This document shows positions 9,515 to 16,820 of a DNA stretch of 30,505 nt, one piece after another. The position numbers and the translations under genes were made by a program. The notes under the pieces are model-generated. The model was given only the letters and a program-made list of their open reading frames with translations. It did not search any database and had not been told where the DNA came from. How positions within the stretch are numbered: position 1 is the stretch's first letter; the number at the start of each line of letters is the position of its first letter. The DNA is taken from the IMG/VR virus record IMGVR_UViG_3300044627_000290, positions 1 through 30,505 of that record. One strand, given 5' to 3'. The stretch is from a virus.

Positions 9515-11203
9515 TTAAGGACAAACAATTGGTGTTGGTATATCAGTAGTACAAGGATCTATATAAGCAATTAACCCGTCTAATTGAAATATAAATCCTC
9601 CAAGATTTGATTCATCATTAGCATTACAGTCAAACTGATATCTTAGATTTGCATTATATTCCATATCTAAGCCAATAGTTCCAGATGCTGCATTACTATT
9701 TACATTAGTATTTGCATTATCAAATTTAGGAACATAGTCTCCATTGCGTACATGTGAAATAATATAATTCAAATGTGAAGTATCATAAGCAGCTGTTCCA
9801 GAGAAAATATTTTGTTCTCCATTTTTAACTAATGCAAATGCTAATGTTTTATTACTAGCAATACTTAAACTTCCCATAGTAGTTAGTATAGTACTTGTAT
9901 CAGGAGCATTATCAATTTGAGTTCTTCTGTAACCTATTGTAAAGTTCTTAGTATAACTGTCATCTAATAATTCAGCAACTCCCATTACACTTGTAGGAAT
10001 AACAATATTTCCTTGATTAAATACAATTGATCCAGAAGTACTTGCAAGAACAGAGCCTGGTCCAACAGATGCGGGAGTAACTGTAGTTGATAAATAATAA
10101 GTATCAATTGGTGGAACATTTTGATATTGCCATAATAATGGTGCACCTGCTCCATCATCAATAGGAATCATTACTTGACCTTTAAAGTGCAGTACATTAC
10201 CAATTCTTCTTACTCTTGGTCTTAATGCATCTGTATCAGCACCGGTATAAAAACTAAAACCATCTAAGTCTACCCATCCAGTATCAAGAATCTTAGAAGA
10301 TATAGTATATGCTGGTCCACCAGTTACAATAGTTTGAATTGTATTTGTGGTTGCTGGAGTTATTGTAACAACAGAACCATTGTAGATATCACATAATACA
10401 ATCCAAGCATTATTTAATAAATCAGCAATAGTAGCAGTTGGTTGAATCCAAGTAGGATATTGCATAGCATATGTAGCAGCAGGATTAACTTTTGTAAAGT
10501 CAGTACCTAGAATACATTGAGAAGCTATAGCATTAGATAAATCTGTTATTGATCCAGTAGTAGCATAAAAACCACACCAAACATTATTTATATATTCTTC
10601 AAGAATAACATCAATACCATAAGTAGATCCTGATATTAAACTATCAACATTACATGCTAATGTAAAAGATGGGATAGTAAATGTAGGAGCTGGAGTAGTT
10701 TCTAATGTAGTTACTCTAATGTCTAGATCATTAATCTGTAAATTAATGGTATTAATCTGATCTATAATATTACAGATTCTAGTTCCCATTGCTTGAGCAT
10801 ATTCAGCTACAGGCATTACTGTTGTTGTACCAACAACAAAACAAGAAGCAACAGTTACTAATGTATCTGCACTTGTAGATCTTGCTTGATTTCCTGATGT
10901 AGTTGGTGTTGCGGCTGCTGCAGCATCTACTGCCTCTAATGCACAAATTCTTTCAATTAAAAATTGAATTAACTCCTGAATATTTTGAGGTTTACAACTT
11001 GCTAAGTCAAAACAAGATAAGTCATAACCATTAACATTTAAAAGATCCATGATGTTACAAAGCTCCATACCAAGCTTGTATACAACATCAGATACTGTAT
11101 CTCCTTTACAAAGTTTAATGCATGGAATATCTGGACCTTGCCAAATCACGCAATTACTTGATATTGGGCTACATGGACTGTTATCTAAATTTATAGGTTT
11201 CAT
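9515..11203 (-). CDS. Predicted fibre / appendage protein
   Basis: A 562-residue protein with the build of a trimeric phage fibre. The N-terminus (residues 10-70) is Cys-bearing and carries CVIWQGPDIPC and KGDTVSDVVYKL. An Ala-rich linker lies at about 92-105. A predicted coiled coil, ICNIIDQINTINLQINDLDI, starts at 143. CNIMD at residue 49 and CNIID at 144 sit in similar surroundings, so the N-terminal module seems duplicated. From residue 180 the protein is beta-rich. WVDLDGFSFYTG at 310-321 and RVRRIGNVLHFKGQVMIP at 330-347 resemble a C-terminal fibre domain common in phage adhesins. The C-terminal part is a plausible receptor-binding region. Whether it attaches to the head or the tail cannot be decided from sequence. 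Confidence 0.68.
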   Translation of the reverse strand: MKPINLDNSPCSPISSNCVIWQGPDIPCIKLCKGDTVSDVVYKLGMELCNIMDLLNVNGYDLSCFDLASCKPQNIQELIQFLIERICALEAVDAAAAATPTTSGNQARSTSADTLVTVASCFVVGTTTVMPVAEYAQAMGTRICNIIDQINTINLQINDLDIRVTTLETTPAPTFTIPSFTLACNVDSLISGSTYGIDVILEEYINNVWCGFYATTGSITDLSNAIASQCILGTDFTKVNPAATYAMQYPTWIQPTATIADLLNNAWIVLCDIYNGSVVTITPATTNTIQTIVTGGPAYTISSKILDTGWVDLDGFSFYTGADTDALRPRVRRIGNVLHFKGQVMIPIDDGAGAPLLWQYQNVPPIDTYYLSTTVTPASVGPGSVLASTSGSIVFNQGNIVIPTSVMGVAELLDDSYTKNFTIGYRRTQIDNAPDTSTILTTMGSLSIASNKTLAFALVKNGEQNIFSGTAAYDTSHLNYIISHVRNGDYVPKFDNANTNVNSNAASGTIGLDMEYNANLRYQFDCNANDESNLGGFIFQLDGLIAYIDPCTTDIPTPIVCP

Positions 11204-11222
11204 ATCTATAATATACTAATTA

Positions 11223-13091
11223 TTATTGAGAATTACAAGGAATAAGTGCAGTACATCCACAAGAAGATTGTCCACATGATGGTGTATTTGGACAACATGA
11301 ATTTACTGCAGTACACTCATAGTTAGGATCTCTTAATGCATCCATATCTATAAGCTCTTTCTTTATAAGCCATTTATCATTTTCATCTGGACAACAATCT
11401 GTTATGCCATATCTTAAATAAAGAACTTGCTTATAATAAACCTCTGCAGATTTACATGAGATTTTTTCATACTTTGCTATAGTACAAGCTGGTGTATTAT
11501 ATCCTGGTTGTACACTTCTTCTTGGATAAACAATTACTGGACATTCCCAAATATCAGTTGATGTTTCCGTACAATTTCCAAAAGTTTCTATGTAGTCTGT
11601 TTCAGGATAATAATCTGCCCACACGCGCATACAGAATCTTTCAGAAGTTTCTCCTGGTGCAAGAGTAAATGTTTGCACTACTACTTCACAATCATAGTAT
11701 CTATATATCTTAGATGTAGTGCTGTCATTTCTTACTGTAGTACAAACACATGGAAATGTAAGTAAACATGTTGGACAGTTTATATACTCTACTTCTGGAA
11801 TTACTATACCTGCATTAGTAGGAGTATTTGTTGCAGCAACAGTCCAACAAGTTTCTGGACAATACTGAATCTTAATTACAGAACCTAAGTATTGGCTAAG
11901 ATCTGTATAAGTAATAATAGGATCTTTGTATCCTGTACAATCTGTAAGTAGGTAATATTCTCTAGCACATTCTATACAATCTATATATGCTATAGTTACA
12001 GTTACTATTGTGTCAGATGGTATATTTTCTATTTCTTCTACATACCAACATCCTGGACATTCTCCTCTTATTATTACTTGCCCAACATAAGCACTTAAAT
12101 TTGAACTAGTATAAACTATTGTACCTGAGTCAGCACAATTTACTAATTTATACTTACTTGGATTTTTACATGTTGGACAATCTTCATATGCTTGAAGTAC
12201 AACCACATCTATAGCACACTCACAATCTATTGCTGCATTAACTATCCAACAAGTATCTGGGTATCCTTCTATAATAACTACTTGTCCTAGTATAGCATAT
12301 TGTCCTAATGAATCTTTATTAGTATCAATAGGATCTTGAATACCATCACAGTCTACTAATCTATAACAAGGTTGTGGGCATTCCCCGTCAACACAAGCTC
12401 CAATATTATTTATATAAAAAGGCTCGGGCCATGCATTACCTACTATCCAAGGTGTAGTAGAGGCACATGGTATTTCTACCATTGTACCTGTTAGTGGTCC
12501 GGTAGTTTGAAAATTACCATCACAATCTAAATAATAACAGTTTTTAGAATTTGCAATTACTTGATAACAGTTGCAATCACAAACACAATCTTCTACATAT
12601 GTTAATGGACTTGTAACTAAATCACATTGTGCATTTGGTGGTGCAATAATTACTTGCACACATGTCTCTGGAAAATCAGAACCAACAAGAACTACTGACT
12701 GACCAACATAAGCTGACAAATCTTGATTTGTTGTAAATGGAGCTAAACTACCATCACATGTCATAACTAAATAACATGGAGGACAATCTAAACATTCACC
12801 AAATAATACTGAACAATCTGTAAATGCATCTCCTGTGTATGATAGCCAGTTTGAACCCAATGTTGGATAAGCTGAACCATCACCAACTATTTGGGTTACT
12901 ATATAACATTGACCAGACTTAAGTCCATAATAATCACCAAGTGTTGAAAAAGCATCATATACAAACTGATGAGGAAAAGTATAACCATTAGCTAATATTG
13001 GAGCACCAAGAGTAGTAGGTGGTTGAAAATATAATATCTCCCCTGTACAACAGGATTCTAGTCTGAAATAAAATGCTGGAGGTGCGGCCAT
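11223..13091 (-). CDS. Cys-rich structural protein built from tandem repeats
   Basis: A 622-residue protein with about fifty cysteines. Residues 7-442 consist of roughly six tandem units of about 60-70 residues (see the repeat entry). Each clear unit has the plan Y-x-L-x-x-C-D/T-G, then DLSxYxGxxVxI, then CPxTCWxV, and ends in a C-x-x-C pair. The C-terminal part is different: YKQVLYLRYGITDCCPDEND followed by KWLIKKELIDMDALRDPNYE (about residues 557-598), a pattern I recall as conserved in Bacteroidota phage structural proteins. The end is again Cys-rich (CCPNTPSCGQSSCGC). There is no signal peptide, so the cysteines would sit in a reducing cytosol during assembly and could bind metal or oxidise once the virion is released. 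Its neighbours suggest an appendage or tail-tip role. The start overlaps the stop of the 52-residue CxxC gene (TAATG). Confidence 0.7.
   Translation of the reverse strand: MAAPPAFYFRLESCCTGEILYFQPPTTLGAPILANGYTFPHQFVYDAFSTLGDYYGLKSGQCYIVTQIVGDGSAYPTLGSNWLSYTGDAFTDCSVLFGECLDCPPCYLVMTCDGSLAPFTTNQDLSAYVGQSVVLVGSDFPETCVQVIIAPPNAQCDLVTSPLTYVEDCVCDCNCYQVIANSKNCYYLDCDGNFQTTGPLTGTMVEIPCASTTPWIVGNAWPEPFYINNIGACVDGECPQPCYRLVDCDGIQDPIDTNKDSLGQYAILGQVVIIEGYPDTCWIVNAAIDCECAIDVVVLQAYEDCPTCKNPSKYKLVNCADSGTIVYTSSNLSAYVGQVIIRGECPGCWYVEEIENIPSDTIVTVTIAYIDCIECAREYYLLTDCTGYKDPIITYTDLSQYLGSVIKIQYCPETCWTVAATNTPTNAGIVIPEVEYINCPTCLLTFPCVCTTVRNDSTTSKIYRYYDCEVVVQTFTLAPGETSERFCMRVWADYYPETDYIETFGNCTETSTDIWECPVIVYPRRSVQPGYNTPACTIAKYEKISCKSAEVYYKQVLYLRYGITDCCPDENDKWLIKKELIDMDALRDPNYECTAVNSCCPNTPSCGQSSCGCTALIPCNSQ
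11766..13073 (-). repeat. Tandem protein repeats in the Cys-rich 622-residue gene
   Basis: Units begin at about residues 7, 106, 175, 242, 314 and 379. Four are easy to align: CYLVMTCDG with DLSAYVGQSVVLV; CYRLVDCDG with GQYAILGQVVII; YKLVNCADSG with NLSAYVGQVII; YYLLTDCTG with DLSQYLGSVIKI. Each is followed by an x-TCW-x-V or GCWYV core. The units at residues 7 and 175 are degenerate. The repeat is visible at protein level; DNA identity between copies is low, so the duplications are old. Confidence 0.75.
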
Positions 13092-13249
13092 TATTTAGTA
13101 AATTTCTGTAAATTATCTTTTGGTTGAGGACCTTTTAATTTTGCTTCATAACTGGCTATGCAATTAGAACATACTGATTGACCATTAGAAGCTGTTCTTC
13201 TTTGACATCCACAGGACAATCTTGTTTTACAATTAGAGCATGCTGACAT
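13091..13249 (-). CDS. 52-residue CxxC mini-protein
   Basis: A short gene filling most of the gap between the 189- and 622-residue genes. Translation from ATG gives MSACSNCKTRLSCGCQRRTA and so on, with six cysteines at residues 4, 7, 13, 15, 27 and 30 (CxxC, CxC, CxxC), then a Lys-rich tail ending QKFTK. The pattern suggests one or two zinc sites, like a miniature zinc ribbon or treble clef. I recall similar mini-proteins next to the structural genes of crAss-like phages. Support for coding comes from the stop overlapping the next ATG (TAATG), the A-rich leader AAAACCAATAATT, and the compact, conserved-looking Cys layout. Function is unknown; a metal-binding assembly factor or a minor virion protein is possible. 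Confidence 0.8.
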   Translation of the reverse strand: MSACSNCKTRLSCGCQRRTASNGQSVCSNCIASYEAKLKGPQPKDNLQKFTK

Positions 13250-13270
13250 AATTATTGGTTTTATTAGTTT
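13250..13270 (-). promoter_or_regulatory. A-rich leader with AAAACCAA motif (copy 1)
   Basis: Directly before the ATG of the 52-residue gene the minus strand reads AATAAAACCAATAATT. The AAAACCAA core recurs before the scaffold candidate and the 341-residue gene. No Shine-Dalgarno is present, so this may be a translation-promoting leader. Confidence 0.35.
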
Positions 13271-13838
13271 AACAATTTCTACATTCCATTTTATTCAAAA
13301 GCTTAACGGCATAGTTGTATAAGCTCATACCTTTCTGTGGCTCAAGACAAAACTCTACCTTAGACTTTGCTGCTTGAAGATACATAAAAATTAATCTTAG
13401 TTCTTCAAGTCTCTGTTTTACTTTGAATGGAGGATCACATGCTGCAACATCTATATCACAAAGAATCTTGTAATATTTATTTAGTGCTGCTGTAACTCTT
13501 AAGTGATTATACTCCACATATACTGTCTCATTAGGAGACACGCTGTATTTTATAATATATATACCGTCTGGTAAATTAAAATAAGTTGTTGCGCAGTTTG
13601 TAGTTTGCAATTGCAAATCACATGCAGTTAAAGTTATGTGACCTGTATTAACAAAATTAGTCATTGCAGTTCCTGTTATCTGGTTAGAATAACCAAACCC
13701 AGGTACTGTAATATTCAATGTAGGACATACTATTGGAATAGCAGGATCTAATGTCTGATATACACTTGTGTCAAGTATTTTAAGAATGCATTCATTCATT
13801 ACTTGAGGCACCTCTAAACTTAATACATGATTTGCCAT
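13269..13838 (-). CDS. Conserved phage structural protein, 189 residues
   Basis: A 189-residue soluble protein opening MANHVLSLEVPQVMNECILK, with an N-terminal beta-rich half. The segments PTLNITVPGFGYSN, LPDGIYIIKYSVSPNETVYV and EYNHLRVTAALNKYYKILCD follow. The C-terminal half is helical (KVKQRLEELRLIFMYLQAAK) and ends in MECRNC. I recall this family as shared among Bacteroidota phages and located in the structural cluster; its precise virion role is not known to me. An immunoglobulin-like beta fold for the N-terminal half is inference from pattern. Its start codon lies only 12 nt after the T-run of the hairpin at 13850-13893, so its transcription must depend on read-through or on a promoter upstream of that hairpin. 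Confidence 0.7.
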   Translation of the reverse strand: MANHVLSLEVPQVMNECILKILDTSVYQTLDPAIPIVCPTLNITVPGFGYSNQITGTAMTNFVNTGHITLTACDLQLQTTNCATTYFNLPDGIYIIKYSVSPNETVYVEYNHLRVTAALNKYYKILCDIDVAACDPPFKVKQRLEELRLIFMYLQAAKSKVEFCLEPQKGMSLYNYAVKLLNKMECRNC

Positions 13839-13849
13839 AACTATGTTTT

Positions 13850-13893
13850 AAAAATAAAGGGGAAAGGAGCTTAAAAAACTCACTCTCCCCTTT
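13850..13893 (-). terminator. Hairpin terminator or attenuator after the 557-residue gene
   Basis: Minus strand: stem AAAGGGGA paired with TCCCCTTT (8 bp), an inner GAG/CTC pairing, and the T-rich run TTTATTTTT after the stem. It lies 24 nt after the stop of the 557-residue gene. Because the next ATG is 12 nt beyond it, incomplete termination is likely. Confidence 0.75.
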
Positions 13894-13917
13894 TATTTAT
13901 TTATTAACCTTTAATTC

Positions 13918-15591
13918 TTAGATTCCACACTGAGCTGGAAGCGCAGGGAAAGCAACTGAAGAACAAGTAGATTTACAGTCATACTCACCAACCTCACAAA
14001 CTGAACAAGCAGCTTGAGATAACCATGCTTTAACAGCATTCCAGAAAGTAGTTCCTGCAGTAGCATCTGTAAAGATAACTTCTAACAAGTATTGATCATT
14101 ATCAAATGTACTAGATGGATTATTAAATCTAGGAACACTGTGTAAGATATGTACTTTGTAATATAATGCTTGTCTGTCAATAGCATTTACAATTTGGTTA
14201 CCTTGAGTAATCTCCCGGATTCTGAAATCAGAAGAGAAGAAGTTTTGTCTGTAAGACTCAGAAAGGATCATCTCTCTAAGTACAGTTTCTCCAAGACCCA
14301 TTGCTTGAGATCCTAAACACTCATTAACTACACAAAGACCAGTAAATTCACATGGATCACCATTATAATCTACTTCACTTACATATAAGTTAACTGGTTG
14401 TTTCTCATAGAAGTCAGAAATTTGGAATGTACAATCTCCAAATCTAGTATCTACATAAGCACCATTAAGGATTAAACCTGCACATTTGTTAGCAACGTGT
14501 CCTGTAGATACATATTTATCCCAAGTACTAGCACCTTCAGCAGCTAAGAAAGTAGCATTTGTTCCTGGAGCATACCAAATAACGCCATTCTCATCTTGAA
14601 TAGCAATCTGAATAAATGGAGATACAATTGGTGATCTTAATAAATCATTAGCCCAAAGGATCATTACTTCAGTAGAATCTACTGGAGTTGGAGCAATAGT
14701 TCCTGGAAGACAACATCCTGTATAAGCAGTTGCAGTATAGTATGCATTGTGATTTAAGAATCTTAATGCTGGAGAACCTTTAACATCTAAACGAAGATTA
14801 TAAGTCTCACCACATAAGAACTCTTTACAACAATCTGTTCCAGGGATAACTGTAGGTTTTGCAGGAGTAACACTATTAATAGTATATACGCAAGGTGTTG
14901 TTACAGGAAGAGTAGTATCACCATTATTTATATTTACTGTATCACCAACTTTATAACCTTTACCAAGACTTGCAATACCAACTACAGTTGGTACATTACC
15001 AGCACTAATATTAATAAATAAAGTTAAACCAGTACCTGTACCAGTAACTGTAGTTGTTCCAACTACAATATTAGTTGAAGGAGCTGGATCATAACCAGTA
15101 CCACCTACAGCAGTACCAGTCAAAACACCACCACCTAAACTTGAATAAGTAGAACCTACGTGTACTACATTATTAGATGGTTGACATGGATCAACATCAT
15201 AAATAGTATTTACATATTTAGGATTAACAATTTTAGATTTGTTAGTCTCTTGGTATCCACCTAAGAAAGGACTGATTTTGTCTTTACAATAGATAGTAGA
15301 ACCTGCAAGGTAAAGTGGGCAACATCCAGTTGAACCACCAACAGCAACTGATAAATTATCTTTAGGATCAAACCAACCAACATATCCACCAAAGTATTCA
15401 CCATTTGCGGTAATACCAGTTGCAGAAAGTTGATTAAGACCATAAGTTGGTACACTAGGAGTATTTAAATATCCATAACTAGTACTTACACCTGTAATAG
15501 TAGAACCATCAGGTTTAGTAATAGTTTGACTACTTAAATTTTTTCCTGTAGCAAGGAAAGCTTTTTGAAAAGCATGATTAAAATAAGCCAT
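13918..15591 (-). CDS. Probable abundant virion protein with inserted beta domain
   Basis: A 557-residue protein opening MAYFNHAFQKAFLATGKN, which resembles the start of a conserved crAss-like structural protein that I believe is a capsid-associated or other abundant virion component. Residues 1-155 and 250-557 look like one body: CCPLYLAGSTIYCKDKISPF at 90-109, CGETYNLRLDVKGSPALRFL at 260-279, EVMILWANDLLRSPIVSPF further on, and a Cys-rich C-terminus. Between them, residues about 158-245 form a Gly/Thr/Val-rich insert containing GGTGYDPAP, TGTGTGLTLFINI and LGKGYKVGDTVNI, the plan of a beta domain often inserted in phage surface proteins. It has its own AT-rich upstream region and a terminator immediately downstream, consistent with a high-expression single-gene unit. 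A head fibre or decoration protein is my preferred guess; a tail role cannot be excluded. Confidence 0.65.
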   Translation of the reverse strand: MAYFNHAFQKAFLATGKNLSSQTITKPDGSTITGVSTSYGYLNTPSVPTYGLNQLSATGITANGEYFGGYVGWFDPKDNLSVAVGGSTGCCPLYLAGSTIYCKDKISPFLGGYQETNKSKIVNPKYVNTIYDVDPCQPSNNVVHVGSTYSSLGGGVLTGTAVGGTGYDPAPSTNIVVGTTTVTGTGTGLTLFINISAGNVPTVVGIASLGKGYKVGDTVNINNGDTTLPVTTPCVYTINSVTPAKPTVIPGTDCCKEFLCGETYNLRLDVKGSPALRFLNHNAYYTATAYTGCCLPGTIAPTPVDSTEVMILWANDLLRSPIVSPFIQIAIQDENGVIWYAPGTNATFLAAEGASTWDKYVSTGHVANKCAGLILNGAYVDTRFGDCTFQISDFYEKQPVNLYVSEVDYNGDPCEFTGLCVVNECLGSQAMGLGETVLREMILSESYRQNFFSSDFRIREITQGNQIVNAIDRQALYYKVHILHSVPRFNNPSSTFDNDQYLLEVIFTDATAGTTFWNAVKAWLSQAACSVCEVGEYDCKSTCSSVAFPALPAQCGI

Positions 15592-15653
15592 TTTTTTAAA
15601 TTTTAGTTAAACATATATATTATAATATAGTAAAAATATTCCTAACTCCAAAA
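15592..15653 (-). promoter_or_regulatory. AT-rich intergenic region with possible promoter
   Basis: This 62-nt stretch is almost entirely A/T. The minus strand contains TATAAT at 15624-15619, about 28 nt before the start codon region, and an upstream TTTTGG at 15653-15648 whose spacing (23 nt) does not fit the Bacteroidota consensus well. A promoter for the 557-residue gene is plausible from position only. Confidence 0.3.
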
Positions 15654-16112
15654 TTATTTTAAGAAAAGTAATTTGTACTTTCCAGAGTTAATAGTATCTT
15701 TTACAGTATCTAATGAATTTACAATTTCTGAGTAAGGCATCTTAGCTTGTAATGCATTTATCATTTGATACATATCTCTTAGATAAGCAATACCTTCTTC
15801 AACTGTATTTAAAGTTCTTGGAGCAGCTTCTTTGTAGTCAAGAAGTTTTTCTGCAGCACCTTGGTATCCTTCAGCAAGATCATCTGCATGACCAGGTAGT
15901 GCATCATATAATTCATTCAATGCTTTGTGTGCAGCATATGATCCTGTTCCTTTTACTTTTAAGTGAAGTTTGTGAATACTAGTTGCAGCATTCATTAATT
16001 CTGACACACAAGCTGCAGTCATTGTATCACAATTAGCTGATCCAGTACTTGGGGCACTTGTATAAGATGCTGATGTCATTGCATCTCTTTTTAACATTCT
16101 AGGTTTTTCCAT
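15654..16112 (-). CDS. Dps/ferritin-like protein (DUF5856-type)
   Basis: A 152-residue helical protein. After a Ser/Thr-rich N-terminal tail (residues 1-36) it follows the pattern of helices A and B of Dps proteins: HKLHLKVKGTGSYAAH at 47-62, then LNELYDALPGHADDLAEG at 65-82. H50, H62, D77 and E81 have spacings 12, 15 and 4, exactly those of the ferroxidase ligands of canonical Dps (H31, H43, D58, E62 in the Listeria protein). The position equivalent to D47 is N66. Dps proteins oxidise and store iron, form 12-mers and often shield DNA. I recall a phage family named DUF5856 with this character. It lies between a neck gene and an abundant virion protein, so it may be packaged, or may protect DNA during infection. 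It is shorter in the C-terminal half than most Dps (about 160-170 residues). Confidence 0.75.
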   Translation of the reverse strand: MEKPRMLKRDAMTSASYTSAPSTGSANCDTMTAACVSELMNAATSIHKLHLKVKGTGSYAAHKALNELYDALPGHADDLAEGYQGAAEKLLDYKEAAPRTLNTVEEGIAYLRDMYQMINALQAKMPYSEIVNSLDTVKDTINSGKYKLLFLK

Positions 16113-16115
16113 TTT

Positions 16116-16817
16116 TTAGTTGTTGCGTTCTGCAGTATCAGTACCTCTAGAGAATTGGTTTCCAGACTCAATATCTCCAGCAATAATACTTACTGCTTCA
16201 TCTATTATTAATTCTATTATATCATCTTTAAACTCACATGTAACATTTACAGGAGATTGTAGAGTAGTGTAAGGGTCTACACAACCTTGGATTTCAATCT
16301 TTCTAGGTTGTCTGTAGTAAGTTAAATCAACCTCTGGTACATTAAACTCTCCATTAGTATAGATGTTAATTGTATCATCTATAAGAGTAGCAAATGTTTC
16401 TGCCCATTCAAAGCTTGGCTTCTTTAACTTGTCTCTAAGTAATATAGATACATTACCTTCTTCAGCAAGATAGATGACCATTCTTCTTTTATCACAGCAA
16501 TCTCTTTGAGCATATACATCTACTCTTTTCCACTGTAAATAATTCTGAGGAATATTTAAAAAAGAATAATCTCCCTTATCAGTTAAATTAGTTATAGTAG
16601 TTTTATTAAGAAGAACTTGCATGTCATCCTTTCTTCTGGTTGATCCTTCATCACCCTCTTTAGTTAGGTTAATACCATGCAACTGTCTTCTAGACCACTC
16701 TACTTGGGCTTTATTAAATGCCTCAACTATCTGCCAACATTCTAAGTTGTCATAGTCTTGGCTATCTAATTTATTTAGCCGTTGTTTAATCTTTACAGTT
16801 ATAGTACTATTTAACAT
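16116..16817 (-). CDS. Predicted ring/neck (head-tail connector) protein
   Basis: A 233-residue protein with a helical N-terminus: VKIKQRLNKLDSQDYDNLEC, then WQIVEAFNKAQVEWSRRQLH at about residues 28-47. The central part is beta-rich (SFLNIPQNYLQWKRVDVYAQ), followed by INIYTNGEFNVPEVDLTYYR and a helical C-terminus with IIELIIDEAVSIIAGDI. This layout matches head-completion or adaptor proteins that bind the portal in short-tailed phages, and the N-terminal pattern is one I recall from crAss-like ring proteins. It lies 3 nt after the last Lys-rich gene and 3 nt before the Dps-like gene. Role inferred from family resemblance and context; which ring it forms is unknown. Confidence 0.68.
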   Translation of the reverse strand: MLNSTITVKIKQRLNKLDSQDYDNLECWQIVEAFNKAQVEWSRRQLHGINLTKEGDEGSTRRKDDMQVLLNKTTITNLTDKGDYSFLNIPQNYLQWKRVDVYAQRDCCDKRRMVIYLAEEGNVSILLRDKLKKPSFEWAETFATLIDDTINIYTNGEFNVPEVDLTYYRQPRKIEIQGCVDPYTTLQSPVNVTCEFKDDIIELIIDEAVSIIAGDIESGNQFSRGTDTAERNN

Positions 16818-16820
16818 TTC

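Noticed and set aside
11766-13073. Repeats in the Cys-rich gene as a CRISPR array or DNA satellite
   Set aside because: Repeats are seen at protein level only; the DNA copies are diverged and in frame.
15261-15455. A 64-codon minus-strand frame within the 557-residue gene
   Set aside because: It lies inside the coherent main frame and resembles no protein family.
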